Origin: Utricularia gibba
Lineage: Eukaryota > Streptophyta > Magnoliopsida > Lamiales > Lentibulariaceae
Direction: 5' to 3'
DNA: 64,000 nucleotides
Assembly (NCBI GenBank): GCA_002189035.1
Contig: CM007991.1
Location: 1,550,001-1,614,000 of the forward strand
The translations under genes and the position numbers were made by a program. Each line of letters begins with the position of its first letter. Position 1 is the stretch's first letter. This document shows, in pieces, positions 1-12,145 of this stretch. The notes below the pieces were generated by a model, which worked only from the letters and a program-made list of their open reading frames with translations, was not told the origin of the DNA and did not search any database.

Positions 1-299
1 TCAAATGTGGTATCAATTACCAGCCCCCTACGGTGGTTCCTGGAGGTGATCTTGCTCGTGTTCAGCGTGCTGTTTGCATGATTAGCAACAACACAGCTGT
101 GGCAGAAGTTTTCTCCAGAATCGACCACAAATTCGATCTCATGTACTCGAAGCGTGCATTTGTCCACTGGTATGTGGGTGAAGGTATGGAAGAAGGTGAA
201 TTCTCAGAGGCGCGTGAGGATCTCGCTGCTCTTGAAAAGGACTATGAGGAAGTTGGTACCGAAGGTGCAGAAGATGAAGATGATGAAGAAGGCTACTAA
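1..299 (+). CDS. TUA: Alpha-tubulin, C-terminal part of last exon (5' truncated by window)
   Basis: The gene starts outside the window. The reading frame begins at base 3 and gives the C-terminal ~98 residues of alpha-tubulin. The highly conserved stretch [14 protein letters not shown] is present, then the helix ending in [20 protein letters not shown], the microtubule-surface segment [16 protein letters not shown], and an acidic tail ending EDEDDEEGY. The terminal tyrosine is the residue removed and re-added in the detyrosination cycle. Alpha-tubulin pairs with beta-tubulin to form microtubules. No intron is seen in this part. The tail [14 protein letters not shown] is isotype-specific and could help name the paralogue. 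The family call is certain from the sequence; the isotype is not determined. Confidence 0.97.
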   Translation, partial: KCGINYQPPTVVPGGDLARVQRAVCMISNNTAVAEVFSRIDHKFDLMYSKRAFVHWYVGEGMEEGEFSEAREDLAALEKDYEEVGTEGAEDEDDEEGY

Positions 300-1095
300 A
301 AACTTGTTGGATGAGATTATCACAAGTTTTTGGTTTCCCTATTCAATCCTTGTTTTCTAGTGTGCTTTCGAATGGCTGCAATTGCATTTGGATGTTTCTC
401 ATATCATTGGAGTGGATATGCTTTGGTCATCAGAGTCTCCTCCTTTTATTAACCACTCTTCTGTCTGTATATGTGCTTTTGTCATTCATAACCCTTCCAG
501 GTTCTCATTGATTAGTAGACTACGAGTTTATCCATGAAGTGAAAAAGGATCCGGCTTGGTAAGATAGCAAGGTAATGTTGGTGGATACTCCATTCAACGG
601 GTTCAAGATGATGCTATTTTCTTCCAGCTCAATACCACTCTTTGAAATGGTTGTTATGAGATTAGCAAACACACCAAGTTTGTTAATTTTATGTTTATTT
701 AGAATTATTTAGTATTTTTTAATCTAGTTATAATGTTAACGTGTATGTGAAATTGATGTTTACTGGACAAAAACATCGTTCGGTTCAACTTTATTGGCCA
801 ACCATCGTTTAGGAGAGATTTGGAAGGCTGATCCTCCTTTTTACGTTGTTGTCTGTGCAGTTGATGGATGGAACTTGGTGTTTTTGGGCTATCGGGCCCG
901 CCCCGGCTAATGGCATTGAAGAGGATGGCAGCTTGATCTTTGTTGACAGGTAGCTGAGCGGATGCGTCCAAACCGAACTGCATTTATTTCTCTTCCATCT
1001 TCCCATAAATTCAAAGGCTCGGAACCAAGGAAGAAGACGACCAGTTCAAAGACTCCATTTTCCCTGGTATCTGTATCCGCATATTGATTGATATT
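300..1095. other. Tubulin 3'UTR and spacer upstream of the LTPG gene
   Basis: About 0.8 kb without a supported coding region. The first few hundred bases after the tubulin stop are presumably 3'UTR. The part just before 1096 should contain the promoter and 5'UTR of the lipid-transfer protein gene. No RNA gene or repeat was recognised. Confidence 0.5.
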
Positions 1096-1668
1096 ATGGC
1101 TCTGGTGGAGGCGCTCATTCTTCTTGCGTTTGTGTCCACGGCCGGTGCGGCCACCACGGACACGGCCTCGCGTCCTTGCGGGATTCTGAGTAATCTATCA
1201 GCTTGCAGCTCTTACATTTATGGGAATCCAAGAAGCACAACTCCACCATCGAGTGATTGCTGCAACACCCTCACCTTCATCCTTCACACGAAGCCGCTTT
1301 GTCTGTGTAAGGTTGTGCAAACCGATAGCTACCTTGTGCAGAACCGAGCTGTGGGTCTTCCTAGATCTTGCAATGTTACCACTCCGCCAGTTTCGCTCTG
1401 CCCACGTAAATTAATCATTCCAAGCATTTATTCTGACATTTCCTTACCCTCCTACTTCAACTTTCTTTCTCAGCTCACACCCAGTTTTTTTTGTTTTGTT
1501 TTTACAGATGAAACATCTTCAGGTAAGCTAATTGCCATCTTAAATCTGGTTACTCCAGAATCATTGTGCCATCTAATTTGCTGAGTTTCTTCAGGGCATG
1601 GAGCCGAGATTGTAGTAGTTTTTCAACTGCTATGTTTCCTTGCAGCGGTTTTCAGAATAGTATTATGA
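1096..1668 (+). CDS. GPI-anchored non-specific lipid-transfer protein (LTPG/xylogen-like)
   Basis: Three exons: 1096-1405, 1508-1522 and 1595-1668, totalling 399 nt and 132 aa. The N-terminus MALVEALILLAFVSTAGA is a signal peptide. The mature part has the eight-cysteine signature of the LTP/2S-albumin fold (C, C, CC, CLC, C, C), the last in VSLCP. The third exon encodes a hydrophobic tail (EIVVVFQLLCFLAAVF), as expected for a GPI-attachment signal. The protein would therefore bind lipids at the outer face of the plasma membrane or cell wall. Exon 2 is only 15 nt long, yet it keeps the frame (HETSSG) and has good splice sites on both sides. The ATG at 1096 was chosen because it begins the signal peptide. 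The spacer between the CLC motif and the GPI signal is short for the family. Family call is strong; the exact LTPG subgroup is not resolved. Confidence 0.85.
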
Positions 1669-2453
1669 ACGATTGAAGAGTAAATCAACAGAAGCAAAAA
1701 GCTTCTGATTTGATGCGCGATCTCTTACTTGAGGATTGGACTGATTTTTGGTGCCATTGTGATAATGGGAAGCGATACAGAAATGGGAATTTAATTCCAC
1801 ATGCCAAATAAATATCCCTTGTGATGATAGGACTGACAGCTCTCATCTACTACCTTCCCCTCACCTACTTGTGTGGTTTCTGTGTTTTCTTTTTCTTTTT
1901 CTGTGAAACATTTACAACTCCAGACAGGCAAATTTCATTGGCGTTGGGTTCTGCTGGACAGCCTTGGCTCTGCCTCTGCATTTAGTGTGAGTTAGGTAAG
2001 TCCCCACTGAAGGCAATGGCCCTCGTTATGTTGTGACTCATTCCTCTTTGGATCCAACTGCTGCATCTTCCACCAAGACATCATTCCTTGAGGGTGGTGA
2101 TGGTTTAGTAGGCTGCATGTTTTTTGTGATCCTCAGAGGCTCCCCTCTTTTGTATGTGCTGCAGGCACAATTTGACTGAGAAATCAACTGAAAAGGAGTT
2201 TAGGAAAATTAAATGAGCTCTCAAGTAACCTTTGTAATGAGCTTGATTCCCCCGGAAAGCCACCAATCTGCATCATACGTCAGCTGTCATTTCGAAACTA
2301 AGTAAATAATGATCCACGAAGTGGGCATTTTTCAAGTATTTTCACCACTTGAACCTTAACTTAGACAATGTGACTCCCCACGTTACTTCATGTGGTCACC
2401 AGGCTCATTTTTGGTATACTTACTAAGTGCATTGAGGTGCAACTGGGCGTAGG
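1669..2453. other. Spacer between LTPG gene and PRP18 remnant
   Basis: Convergent 3' ends face each other here, so most of it is probably 3'UTR of the two flanking genes. No coding potential, RNA gene or repeat was recognised. Confidence 0.45.
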
Positions 2454-3829
2454 TCACGAGTCATCGTCGCAGTCGTCTGCGGTTGCAGAAGCAGGAGTAC
2501 CTATCAACACAAGTCTTTCCTCAGGCTTGTGCCTTCCCAAGTTTCCAGATTTCTCTTCAGCCAGCAGGGACTGCAGATCGCTGCATTTGCTAGGCTGTTG
2601 AATTCAACAGCTTTGGAAGGCATTGTTAGGTCGCGACGTTGGGCGAACGTCATCAGCCGTTTGACGGATTGGTGTGTGCCACGCTGTTGGTGTAAATCTT
2701 TTCACGAGCAGACCGCTCATGGATACCGATAGGCCAGGGAGCATTTCCGATTGCCAGCTTTATGTAATGGTCCATTGCCGGAAGGTAATCACGGTTCAGA
2801 GAGCAGTCAACCACCAACATCAGCGCAAGCCGAATATTATCAGGAAGAACCTGCGAGTGGAAACCCATGATAATGAAAGTGAATTCAATCTGTGCAACAC
2901 CGGAAGACCACAGAAGGAATTGACTGAGACCACGCCGCAACGCTGAACCATTCCATTCATGATTCAAAAAACAGGAGATGAACAGATTAAACAGCTGAGA
3001 CAGAGAGAAACATACCTTCTTTCTGCAGAACTTGAAGAGTGGATTCAAATAGCGAGCACACTGCTTGAAAGTAGCCACCATTGACTTTCCTTTGGCGGTC
3101 CTCTTCTCAGCCTCACTCATCTCATCGAGCTCTTGATTCCATTCATTCAACAGTTTCTTGAAAAACACCAAAATCTTATCCTCATCACACAATTCTTCAA
3201 AATTGGTTTTCATTCTTTTCAAACCCTTCTCATGGTCAACCCCAGAAGACGCCCCGTCCCCGCTGAGATCCTCATCCCCCCCACTCTCCTTGTCCTCTCC
3301 TCCATCCTCTGCCGTCTTTCTTTTCCTATCACTCAAAATCCCGGATTTCTGACGCTTCTTCAACTCCGCGATATCCCTCAAAAAATCATTCGTTTGTCCC
3401 TCCGTCATATCGCTGTCATCGACTTCAAATAACCCAGCTTTCAACACATATTTCAATCGGTCAAGCCGGGCGTCGTCATCTTCCCCAAACAGGGTAACAG
3501 GTTGCTTCAAGAATCGTAGCCTTCGGATCACTTCCTGCTTGAGAGATTAAGATTGTCGATGTTGTTCTCCTCGGCGACGGATTTTGAAGAGGACTCGGGC
3601 TTCGATTTAGACACTTCCAATTTTCGCGTCGAATCGAGAACAGTTATGTTCTCCGCATTGCTTGACTGCTTCTGGCGAAGTGCCTTCGCCTCGGCTTCGC
3701 GCTTCTCCTCCTCCCGCAACCGCTGGAGGCGTTTCTATTAAATCTCAGACCGCTTAAACACTTTCTTCCCCCGGTCTCCTCCGCCAGGCTCTTCCGCTTC
3801 CTCAGTAGCTCCTCCTTCAGCACATCCAT
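2454..3829 (-). pseudogene. PRP18: Decayed pre-mRNA-splicing factor 18 (PRP18) gene
   Basis: On the minus strand, fragments in several frames match PRP18, a step-II splicing factor of the U5 snRNP. The start at 3829 gives MDVLKEELLRKRKSLAEETG, followed by the acidic linker, the KQCARYLNPLFKFCRKK segment, a normal intron (3015-2851), then VLPDNIRLALML and AMDHYIKLAIGNAPWPIG. The frame is broken repeatedly. A base is missing after the GGRK motif. Two consecutive stops (TAA TAG) sit where the family has Glu-Gln. A base is missing near the SSRK end of the second fragment. Five codons (VTMVG) are lost after PWPIG. About 11 codons are lost with a frame change after NSVAH. A further base is missing in the SLANGSDLQ region. 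Some single-base losses could be assembly errors like those elsewhere here, but the stops and larger deletions point to a real pseudogene or a badly misassembled copy. Confidence 0.7.
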
Positions 3830-5256
3830 GGCTCGATCCGGCAACCGCAGTGAACGATAGCAATTGAAGATCGTGGATGAATTAGGGCTTCGAGTTCAAG
3901 ACGAGGGAAAAACAAATTCGAAATTAAAATTCCAAATTCCTAGTTTTGTTCCCTAAAGTTAAAACAAATCGTTAAATAAAGGAAAATTAAATAATTATTC
4001 CACAAAAAAATGAACTAACTTTATATTGATGGGACAACCTCCTATACAATTTAAAGACAAAATTGATGAATTTTTTAATTCAAAATAATTATTAAATCAA
4101 GATGCTATCTTCATGGATAGCCACTAATTTTTGGATTAAAAATTGAATAGTTGCAATTATAACATTTAATGTGGAGTGATTTAGATGATTAAATTTGAAG
4201 TTAATTTTAATTAATCCAAATTCATGGGTTGTTTTATTTAAATAATAATTTTATTTTTTAAAATACTTTAAAATGTAATTAAAATTATTGGATTTGTCTC
4301 GATATAATATAAAATAATTCAATCTAAATACAAAAAATAGTGCATTTTTGGGTAAGTTTGTAAATATACGAAGGCATCCCTGCACTTCCGGCTGCAGAGG
4401 GTTCTTTTGTTGGGTAGTTACTACAACATTGATCTTTTGTAAGAATGTGAGTTCTTTGTAAGATGAAACGAACTCCACGGCAAGAGACACATTCATTTGC
4501 GATGCTTCCGAGTTCAAAGGTTCCATCTTTTTCTTCTTTTAACTGCAACTTAAATCCGGGCATTGAATGTTACCTGGAAGGAAGTCCTTAATTTCAAGGC
4601 TATGGATTCTCTTGGTTCCTTCTGGTTGTTGCCACTGTTATTGAGTTTGAGTGTTGTTACTATTATTTTACTTTTATGAGCAGAAGAGACACTGTTCCAG
4701 GCTGTCTCCTGAATAAACAGCCTTTAATCTTTTCCCTCTTTATCTTGCAGTCGTTGAAGTTTGAAATTAGTAGCTCCACTAGTAGTGACAACCGAATCAT
4801 GGCGCTGTTGGCTAGGGGAAGGCTTGGCTGGGGCTAATTTATTTCTTCCATCTGGGAAAGTCAGTGTGTATTGAATGGTGTTAGCAGATTCATTTCCAAG
4901 ACCAAAACTTGGTTCATTTCTGACTAAAGATCTCATCTTGATCTTCAAACTTGAGTGATTTGGGAGGAGGTGAGCCACGATTACTTCTTTTGAGGTCCCA
5001 TTTTCAGGAGAAATAAAAGTGAATCTTGCTTTAAGCTGTTTTCTTCATCGACTGCTCTTAATCCCACCGAACTCCATAAAGAACGTTTCGTTGTGTGGAT
5101 AAAACATCTTTCAAGAGCTGGATGCCCAGACCTCAGGAAGCCACATCATAAAGACTGTTTTTCTTCTTACAGAGAACTAGTGGCACGCCTTCCGTTGATA
5201 CAGTTTTTGCGTGGGATGACAACATAACCACTTTCTTCTCTTCTTCACTCTAAAGA
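3830..5256. other. Spacer and likely 5' leader of the remorin gene
   Basis: Bases ~3900-4330 are AT-rich with no feature. Bases ~4340-5250 are less AT-rich and may contain the promoter, 5'UTR and a leader intron of the remorin gene; an acceptor-like polypyrimidine tract followed by ag lies at ~5160-5176. I found no conserved protein on either strand. Confidence 0.4.
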
Positions 5257-7534
5257 ATGCTGAAGGTGGGTTTTCAAAATCTGCGTTCGGGCCGAGATCT
5301 AAGCCCGGATTCGGTTATTTTCACCGGTGAATCCAACTTGAGTATGTTCTCCTCCGCTTCCGCCAGTGTAGACCGCTGCTCTTTTGCATCTGATCCAGAT
5401 TCTGTTGCTTCCGCAGTTTCTCAAGTAATGTTCTTCTACAAGCTTCTCGATTTCGCTACATTCTTTTTTTCGGGATTGTTGGTGATTTTGCTCATCCCCA
5501 TTCTTCGAGCCTGGTTCCAGTTGTTTTTAGTGGGCGAATCGTGTGACTCGCCATCGTGTTTTAGTGGAATCTAGTTCTTTCTAACTCAACAGATGTGTTG
5601 TCCGATGGGGATGTGAAGTTTGATTCTTGATTTTTGAATCAGAAGTTGGTAGGGCATGAAAGGTCTGAATTGATAGGTGGTGGTCCTGATCCAGGCAAGC
5701 CCACGTCCGTGAACAAGACAAGCGTTGTTCTCAGCAGAAAAGAGAAGTCCAAAGGTACATTTTTAACTTTCGAATGATGGGCCAATGGAGGAAATTTCAG
5801 AACATGTTCAATTTTTCAACGTTGGTTTCATGTGCATAGAGCTGAAGTGTTTTCCCTCAATCATGTCCTTCAGTTTTAGATGCCAGTGAAGCTGAGACAA
5901 CGGAGGATGACAATAGCGCCATAGATTCTGCTAGAAATTCTTTCTCTAGAGCTGTTAAAGGTACGTTATAGTGTGAATTCTGTGCATTGCTGGTTTGCAT
6001 TTCTCATGTTTCTTGGAAATTCTTTTGTTAGAATGCCAGGAAAGACGCTTAAGATCCGAAGTTGTAGTCAAAAAAACAGGACGCCCGAGATTGGCATCTG
6101 TGGAGCTTCACAATTCTTCATCTAATACCGTGAGCTCTTCATCGCCAAGAGCCGGGTTAATGCGACTGCCATCATCTACAAGTCAAAGAACAGGATGGTT
6201 CCCCAGCCCAGGAACTCCAATCTATAGTAACTCCAGTGTTGTGATTCAAAAAGGTTGGAGCTCAGAGCGAGTTCCCTCCATCGTAACATGAACAGAAGAA
6301 ACGTGAATGGTGGTTTGATGCCCTGCAACAATGGGAGGACTCTGCCTTCCAAATGGGAAGATGCTGAGAGATGGATTTTTAGTCCAGTTTCTGTTGAATC
6401 TTCAGTTAGAACATCATTTCAACAGCCTCAACAGCGGCCAAAGTCAAAGAGTGGTCCACTTGGGCCTCCCGGAGTGGCTTACTATCAAATGTTTTCCCCT
6501 GCAGTTCCTTCTTTTGAAAGGGGAAGTTTTGGGAAGATGGCAGGAGATTCACCAATTTCGGCAGGAGCCATATGTACCAATCCCTCGTCGGCTTTGTATA
6601 GAATACGTCAAGAGAATGGTAACTTGATCTCACCCACAAATCCTTGCATAACAAGGTCAATCAGTATTCATGGATGTGGTGAAATAGTCGGCCAGTCAGC
6701 GCTGCCAGGACATGAAGGTAACACTGCTTCCCCTCTGCAAATGAGTCTTGTATCAAGTTAGATAAACTATTTGTATCATGAGGATCTAGTCTGTTGTCTT
6801 GGTCTGATGGCTGATTCATCCTTCAGGCGCAAATGAAGGTGGAAAATACAATGGCATGGAAAATGCTGCTGTGAACAGCATGTCCATTGGGCTATCAAGG
6901 AAGGATATGGCTACTCAGATGAGTCCTGAGAACAGCTCCAATTCCTCCCCAGAGCGTACCTCCTCATTCTCCATTGCAACACCATCAGTCCTTCCCCTTG
7001 TAGAGTTGCATGCTTCCCAGCAAACAGCAATGGAAGAACATGTTACCATGTCGAGGTGGTCAAAGAAGAGCTGGATAATCTCAGCAGGGGCATCAAAAAG
7101 CATTTCAAAGTAATGGATATACACGGCCTGCATATTTTTGTCAAAAATACTTATCTGCAACATCAAATGCGTGTTGCAGGGCACAGAGAGAGGAAGCCAG
7201 GATTGCTGCTTGGGAGAATCTACAGAAAGCAAAAGCTGAGGCTTCAATAAGGAAACTAGAGGTAGATCTGAAGTCTTCTTCGACTGCTGCCGGTTCGACC
7301 TGCACTACTATTCCATTTGTTTGTTCAATGCAGATGGAACTGGAGAAGAAGAGGGCATCGTCCATGGAAATGATAATGAACAAACTTAGAGGTGCACAAA
7401 GGAAAGCACAACAGATGAGGAGCTCCATGATGGATAATCAGGCGGCTCATCGAAATTCAGACCGAACGACATGGCGTCGGAGGATACTTCGTGGTGGATT
7501 CTTTAGCAGATACTTCACTTGCCATGCTTCTTAG
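5257..7534 (+). CDS. Long remorin-family protein (Remorin_C), one frameshift
   Basis: Seven exons: 5257-5424, 5643-5754, 5874-5960, 6032-6717, 6827-7109, 7180-7261 and 7334-7534 (539 aa after one base is added). The N-terminus with SPDSVIFTGESNLSMFSSAS, the LPSKWEDAERWIFSP block and the KSKSGPLGPPGVAYY block are typical of long remorins with a disordered N-terminal region. The C-terminal coiled coil REEARIAAWENLQKAKAEAS...MELEKKRASSMEMIMNKL is the Remorin_C domain. Remorins are membrane-associated scaffold proteins of plasma-membrane nanodomains. The C-terminus (RGGFFSRYFTCHAS) is cysteine- and aromatic-containing, as in membrane-anchored members. Exon 4 breaks frame at the CCC run 6274-6276: the family reads SERVPLHRN, which needs CCCC. 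The summed exons are 1619 nt, one short of a multiple of three, so a missing base is likely an assembly error. Confidence 0.85.
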
Positions 7535-8073
7535 CTGTTGCAGAGTTGCTACTTGCTGCTCTGGTGAGAATAAGGTAGTAAGAATTAAATTACCCTGCTC
7601 CCCATCTGTTGAAATCTGCCGGTTATGTTTGCTTTCTCGTGTGTCAATGATAGAAGACTTGGACGCCATTCACCTCTTAAATGTGGAACCAGACAATCAG
7701 AAACACTGTTAACAATGCACCATATTTTATGAGAAAAATCAAGTCTTGAATACTTTCACGTGGCAAGGGCAGCTATGGTTATGCGTGGAGCTCAAGTGCA
7801 AAATCCGGCCCCACCATGTCACCGTCGCCGGAATCACCACCTGATTTTCCGTCGCCCTCACCCTAGCCGTCTGTAAACCCGGAGAGGCATTCAACGGTCG
7901 AGAGAAGGCATGGTTTGTTCGTGTTCATAACAAGGTATTCAGGAACCGAAACGACAAAGGATTGCTGTGTTTATGGTTCTTAAAATCTTCACACAGTAGT
8001 ACGGAACTAACACAACCTTACGCCCGGTGAACATGAACAAGGTGATTAAGCTGGTAATCATTCATTTCATTCC
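7535..8073. other. Spacer between convergent remorin and bHLH genes
   Basis: Probably the two 3'UTRs. No coding region, RNA gene or repeat was recognised. Confidence 0.45.
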
Positions 8074-8685
8074 TCAAACGGACGAAGGATCCGGGTAGCT
8101 TGACGGATGTTCAACGTTAGGAACCGGAAAAAAACTACCCATCGGAACGCCAGCCTCCGGCGTACCCACCCTGCTAGTCGAAACCTGCTCCAGAGACTGC
8201 ACTTGATTCTTCAAGAACTTGACATAAAGTATCGCCTCATCGAGCATCGACGCCGTGTCCATTTTAGTTCCCCCGGGGACGAGTCGCTGCAGAATCCGGA
8301 TCCTCTCGCTGATCCTCTCCCTGCGGTGCCGCGCGGCGACGCTCTGCGGGTCAGTGGAGATCTTGACGTTTCTCCTCTTCGGGGGCTTGACAGATTCCGG
8401 GTCAATGTGAACCGGCTGCATAGCCGCGATTCTGAATATCATTTCTCGCATAGCCGCCATCGAAGCTCTCTTGCCGCCACCAGCCAGAGGCAGAGACGTA
8501 TCCCCTGCTCCCTCGGAAGAGGAAACAGGGAGAGTTGGATTCGGCTGGTGGGTCTGGAAACAACCATTGATTGTGCTGCTGTTGTTGATGCTGATGTAAG
8601 AGGATGAGAAATCAGGGAGATGCTTCCCGACCTGCATCAGCATCATCTCCATCTGATCTTCATTTTCTTCCTTCGAGAAATCCAT
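8074..8685 (-). CDS. HEC: HECATE-type bHLH transcription factor
   Basis: Single-exon gene of 203 aa. The conserved block [20 protein letters not shown] followed by [11 protein letters not shown] precedes the bHLH domain (about residues 112-166: [20 protein letters not shown], then [18 protein letters not shown]). This is the group VIIIb signature shared by HEC1, HEC2, HEC3 and INDEHISCENT. The wording MIFRIA and [11 protein letters not shown] is closest, from memory, to HEC1/HEC2. HEC factors act with SPATULA in gynoecium, stigma and shoot-meristem development and influence auxin and cytokinin signalling. The basic region has Ala-Ala where typical E-box binders have a Glu, as is normal in this group. 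The absence of introns matches the family. The serine-rich N-terminal half is poorly conserved. Confidence 0.92.
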   Translation of the reverse strand: MDFSKEENEDQMEMMLMQVGKHLPDFSSSYISINNSSTINGCFQTHQPNPTLPVSSSEGAGDTSLPLAGGGKRASMAAMREMIFRIAAMQPVHIDPESVKPPKRRNVKISTDPQSVAARHRRERISERIRILQRLVPGGTKMDTASMLDEAILYVKFLKNQVQSLEQVSTSRVGTPEAGVPMGSFFPVPNVEHPSSYPDPSSV

Positions 8686-10414
8686 GGGAGGAGGAGGAAA
8701 CAGAGAACCGAATGGAACAGTTTTTTCATGGAAGACAGGGGCACTTCAGGCTGCCTTTTATGCCAACAAAGGGGCACTTCTTGAAATCATCAATTATGTA
8801 CCCTAATCTTTGACATGCTTATTTTGATTTTACTTCTAAATATTTTAATATTACTCAAAATTTTACCTAAAAATTAGACATAAAAACATAAGAAATAAAT
8901 TATTGTAGTTTTTTATTTATGTTTTTTTTTAATTTCCAAAGTCTTGCTATTTCTCATCTCCTTTTGCCACGTGGGGTGGTGGTGTTGAATTGATTTGATA
9001 GCTTTTTATCAATATATATGTTGGATAAAATGCATACTTAAAATTCTTTTTTGTATATTGTTTTATTAATCAAATAATGAAAATATCTTATTACATATCA
9101 TCATAATGACTTATTGGTCGGCATTAAGTATAATGATTGGGTATACTCCCGCCCAACTTTCTATTCCCTTATCTGTTTCGAATTCCTTCTCGAAATCCTC
9201 ACAGACAACCAACCACACAAACAGCGAAGGATTCAGCCACTCGATCGCGTTCTTCAAGTGGTCATGGTTGATGAGTTTTTTCTTGCTTTCTTTTTGTGAT
9301 TGAAGAGTGTAGTGCAAAAGACTGTTGAGGTCTGAGCTTGTGGGTGAATGGATGAATGAAATTCAGTCTTGTGTGTGTTTCATTGGGATGGAGGCATCTG
9401 AAGCGTACGGCCAGAGCTTTTCTGTGAAAATTTATCGTCTTGTTAACAGGTGCAGCCTCCCCATTTGCCCCTTCTCCCCATACCTCGCGCACAGGATCAT
9501 GGGTCTTCCTCAAACTCCGAGAATATCGAGGGCGGGCTGGCTTCGCCTGCGCAGCCACATGCCTCCATTTAAGGATTTATCTTTCAAACATCCTTTGACT
9601 GTTCGTCTTACACAGTGTAGCATGTATCAGGAATCAAAAAGATACCAAGGCTGAGAGGTGCCGGCAGTGGCAACAAGTTTGTCGACCCTGACTCGAACCG
9701 GGCGATACGGTACACTTGACTGTGGTGTGGTTTACGAGCTTGAGGGGAATTCAAATCCCTGCAACATTTTCGGAAGCGACAACCATCCTCTACCCACATG
9801 AAGGGCGTCAGAGCTCAGAATGAATCGAAAAAAATATTGTACTTTCTGGCAACCGAATGGCGCCCCAATTAATCGCAGCAAGATTTGAAACACTTGGCTC
9901 GATGTCTAGTTATTACTCTTGTGTATGATATGGTGTTATTTTGGACAAACCTGGGCACGACCCATGTTGTGAGGAAGAAGGCGGGGCGGGGAGTCCCTAC
10001 GCAATATTTTATTCTCTGTATCACCTTATCTCATCCCACCCACCAACATCACAGATACAATTCACGGGGATGAAGATGAGATTCCAGTCTGGTGGATTTG
10101 TAGTTCACCTGATATAGCCTGGAACCAAACAATTTAGCAGGTGTCCCGGCAGCAATGTACAACCCATACCATTATTATCAGTGTTCTGTCGTAACAGGGT
10201 ATATTCAAAGAACATCCTGTAAGAAGTATAACTGGGAATATTTCAAGCAAACCACCATTCAAATCATTAATGGTTTGCTTGAATTCCATGAATTTCTAGC
10301 TCACTGCTCAATTCGTACGCTCTTTATGGTTAAAAATCTTTGACATGGGTGATGGTGAATTGTCAGATACAATGGAAAATGTGCAGTTAGATACAAGGTT
10401 TCTTAGCTTCCTAA
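8686..10414. other. 1.7-kb spacer, bHLH promoter side
   Basis: This lies between the 5' end of the HEC-like gene and the 3' end of the BRG-like gene. Bases ~8810-9100 are very AT-rich. The remainder is of mixed composition with short unconserved open frames only. A stretch at 9670-9770 superficially resembles a tRNA but fails (see rejected items). Confidence 0.4.
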
Positions 10415-12145
10415 TCACATATAAACCTCCATGCCTGTATATTTCCACGACTGGCACACAGGACAAATGCTCAACTTGCTCTCGCATTCTTTACACATAC
10501 ATAGATGCTTACACGGAAATAGTAGCATGCACACCTGGTTCACCCCACAAACCTTGCACCTCATAGGATGCCGGTTCGTGCTCACCGGTGGGAGGCCCAC
10601 TGGACGGCCGTTGCAGCAAGAAGCGGTGTCTTCAACCTCGCTATCCCACACCCTTCTTTGCTATCTCTGCCTTGGGCATAAACCTGCTGTAGATTCTGCG
10701 TCAAGCTGTTGATCATGCTCTCAATGTATTTTGCTCTTTGTTGCCAGGCATTAGCCTCCATGGAGAGGCGATTCACTCGCAGCTCGAGCTCCATGTTCTT
10801 CTTGTTGATGTCCTCCACCTCGGCCTCCTTCTCACGTAGCTTTTGCATTACCTTCTGCTCCACATATGAGACGGTTTGAAGTTGCGTTGCCTGGAACTTC
10901 TCAAGAATAGCTTGCCGAAGACGATCCCCCTATCATCAAAATAGCAATTCAGATTCACACTCCAAGAAGATACTAAACTCTTTACGCTGGGAAAGCATGA
11001 AATTTCAGGAACTTCTTTGGAGTATGTTCCAGTGCTAGTGAATAGTATATACTATCTAGTGCATCAAGAAAAATCATAGGGGCTCGTTACTGTAAATGAG
11101 TATCAGACAACACTTGCTCTTAATTATTATTAAATATCCCACAAAAAAAAGACGAAATCATAATACCAACGCACTTAATCCTCACAATGAAATGGATAAC
11201 TTTTACCCAAATTTCGCCAAAAGGTTACTTTTATCCACATTTTGCCAAAAGGGGGAATGGATAACTTCCTTAGCTAAAATGGGTGTAGACACAATGGTTC
11301 AGGGTCTAAATCGATTAAAAAGGGAAGGTCAACCACACCATACAAGAAAACAAGAATCCAGATACTGGCGCAAGGAAAGTAATATGCAATAACTCTAAAG
11401 GGGTAAAAAGAACCCACCTGAAGCTTAATATATCTTTCAATGTCAGCATCCTGCCTTTGCACTTCTTGCTCAATAGAATCAAACCCCAGGCCAATAACAG
11501 TCGAATCACCCGAAGATGTCAAGAGTGGATTTTCCAAAGAAAGACCCAAGCCAGTGGACACTGACTGTGGATGCATCAGCTCCGCCGACGACAACTGCGA
11601 GTTGTTGTTACTATTGTCGTCCATAAAAACTTGCTCCGTGGGCGTCGTCGTCTTCAATCCTAACCCAAAATTCCATTGCAAATCAAGATCATCTGCCTCA
11701 TGAACGGAGACCGGCGCCTGCCCCGCGACTTGAACTGTTCATGGATAGAAATGGTTAACAAAGACACCGACAAAACCACAACAACCAAGGATGAAAAGTC
11801 TTTGGATGGTAAGCGAAAATACGAGAAGGGATATAGGGAGGATGATCTTCCAGCAGATTATCGGTGTTGAAGTAGACAACTGGCTGCGAAATCTGGCCCT
11901 CCATGCTATTGTTATACAAATCGCTGAAACAGAAATCCCAATTTCCATACATAAACAGCCGTACGTTACGAATTGAAAACAAGAACCTCGCATACCAGCA
12001 AAAACCTAATTCTAGAACACAAAGCAATGACATCCTTCTTTTGGACCGCACACAAAATTCTAGACCAAAAATACCTGAACGGCCTCGATTGCTCAGGCTG
12101 CTGCTGATGAAATTGCTGAAACTGGTTTTGGGGGAAGGGAGCCAT
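10415..12145 (-). CDS. BRG: BOI/BRG-type RING E3 ubiquitin ligase, one frameshift
   Basis: Four exons on the minus strand: 12145-12075, 11923-11823, 11734-11418 and 10929-10415 (1004 nt, one short of 335 codons). It starts MAPFPQNQFQQFHQQQ, contains the family block PQSVSTGLGLSLENP and the paired-helix region (EKEAEVEDINKKNMELELRV; QQRAKYIESMINSL). It ends in a C3HC4-type RING: CKVCGVNQVCMLLFPCKHLC and CPVCQSWKYTGMEVYM. BOI and its relatives (BRG1-3) bind the R2R3-MYB BOS1 and DELLA proteins and restrain cell death and gibberellin responses; S-RNase-binding protein 1 is a relative. The frame breaks at CCC 10645-10647 (GGG on the coding strand): CGDSEVEDTASCCNG needs GGGG. This is the same homopolymer-loss pattern as in neighbouring genes, so the gene is probably intact in the organism. 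Confidence 0.9.

Noticed and set aside
4251-4978. Minus-strand frames upstream of the remorin
   Set aside because: No conserved motif and no splice-compatible join between them; not reported as a gene.
9672-9770. tRNA-like stretch with GGGGAATTCAAATCCCT
   Set aside because: Position 53 and 61 of the T-arm do not pair, and no acceptor stem, D-arm or anticodon arm can be fitted on either strand.
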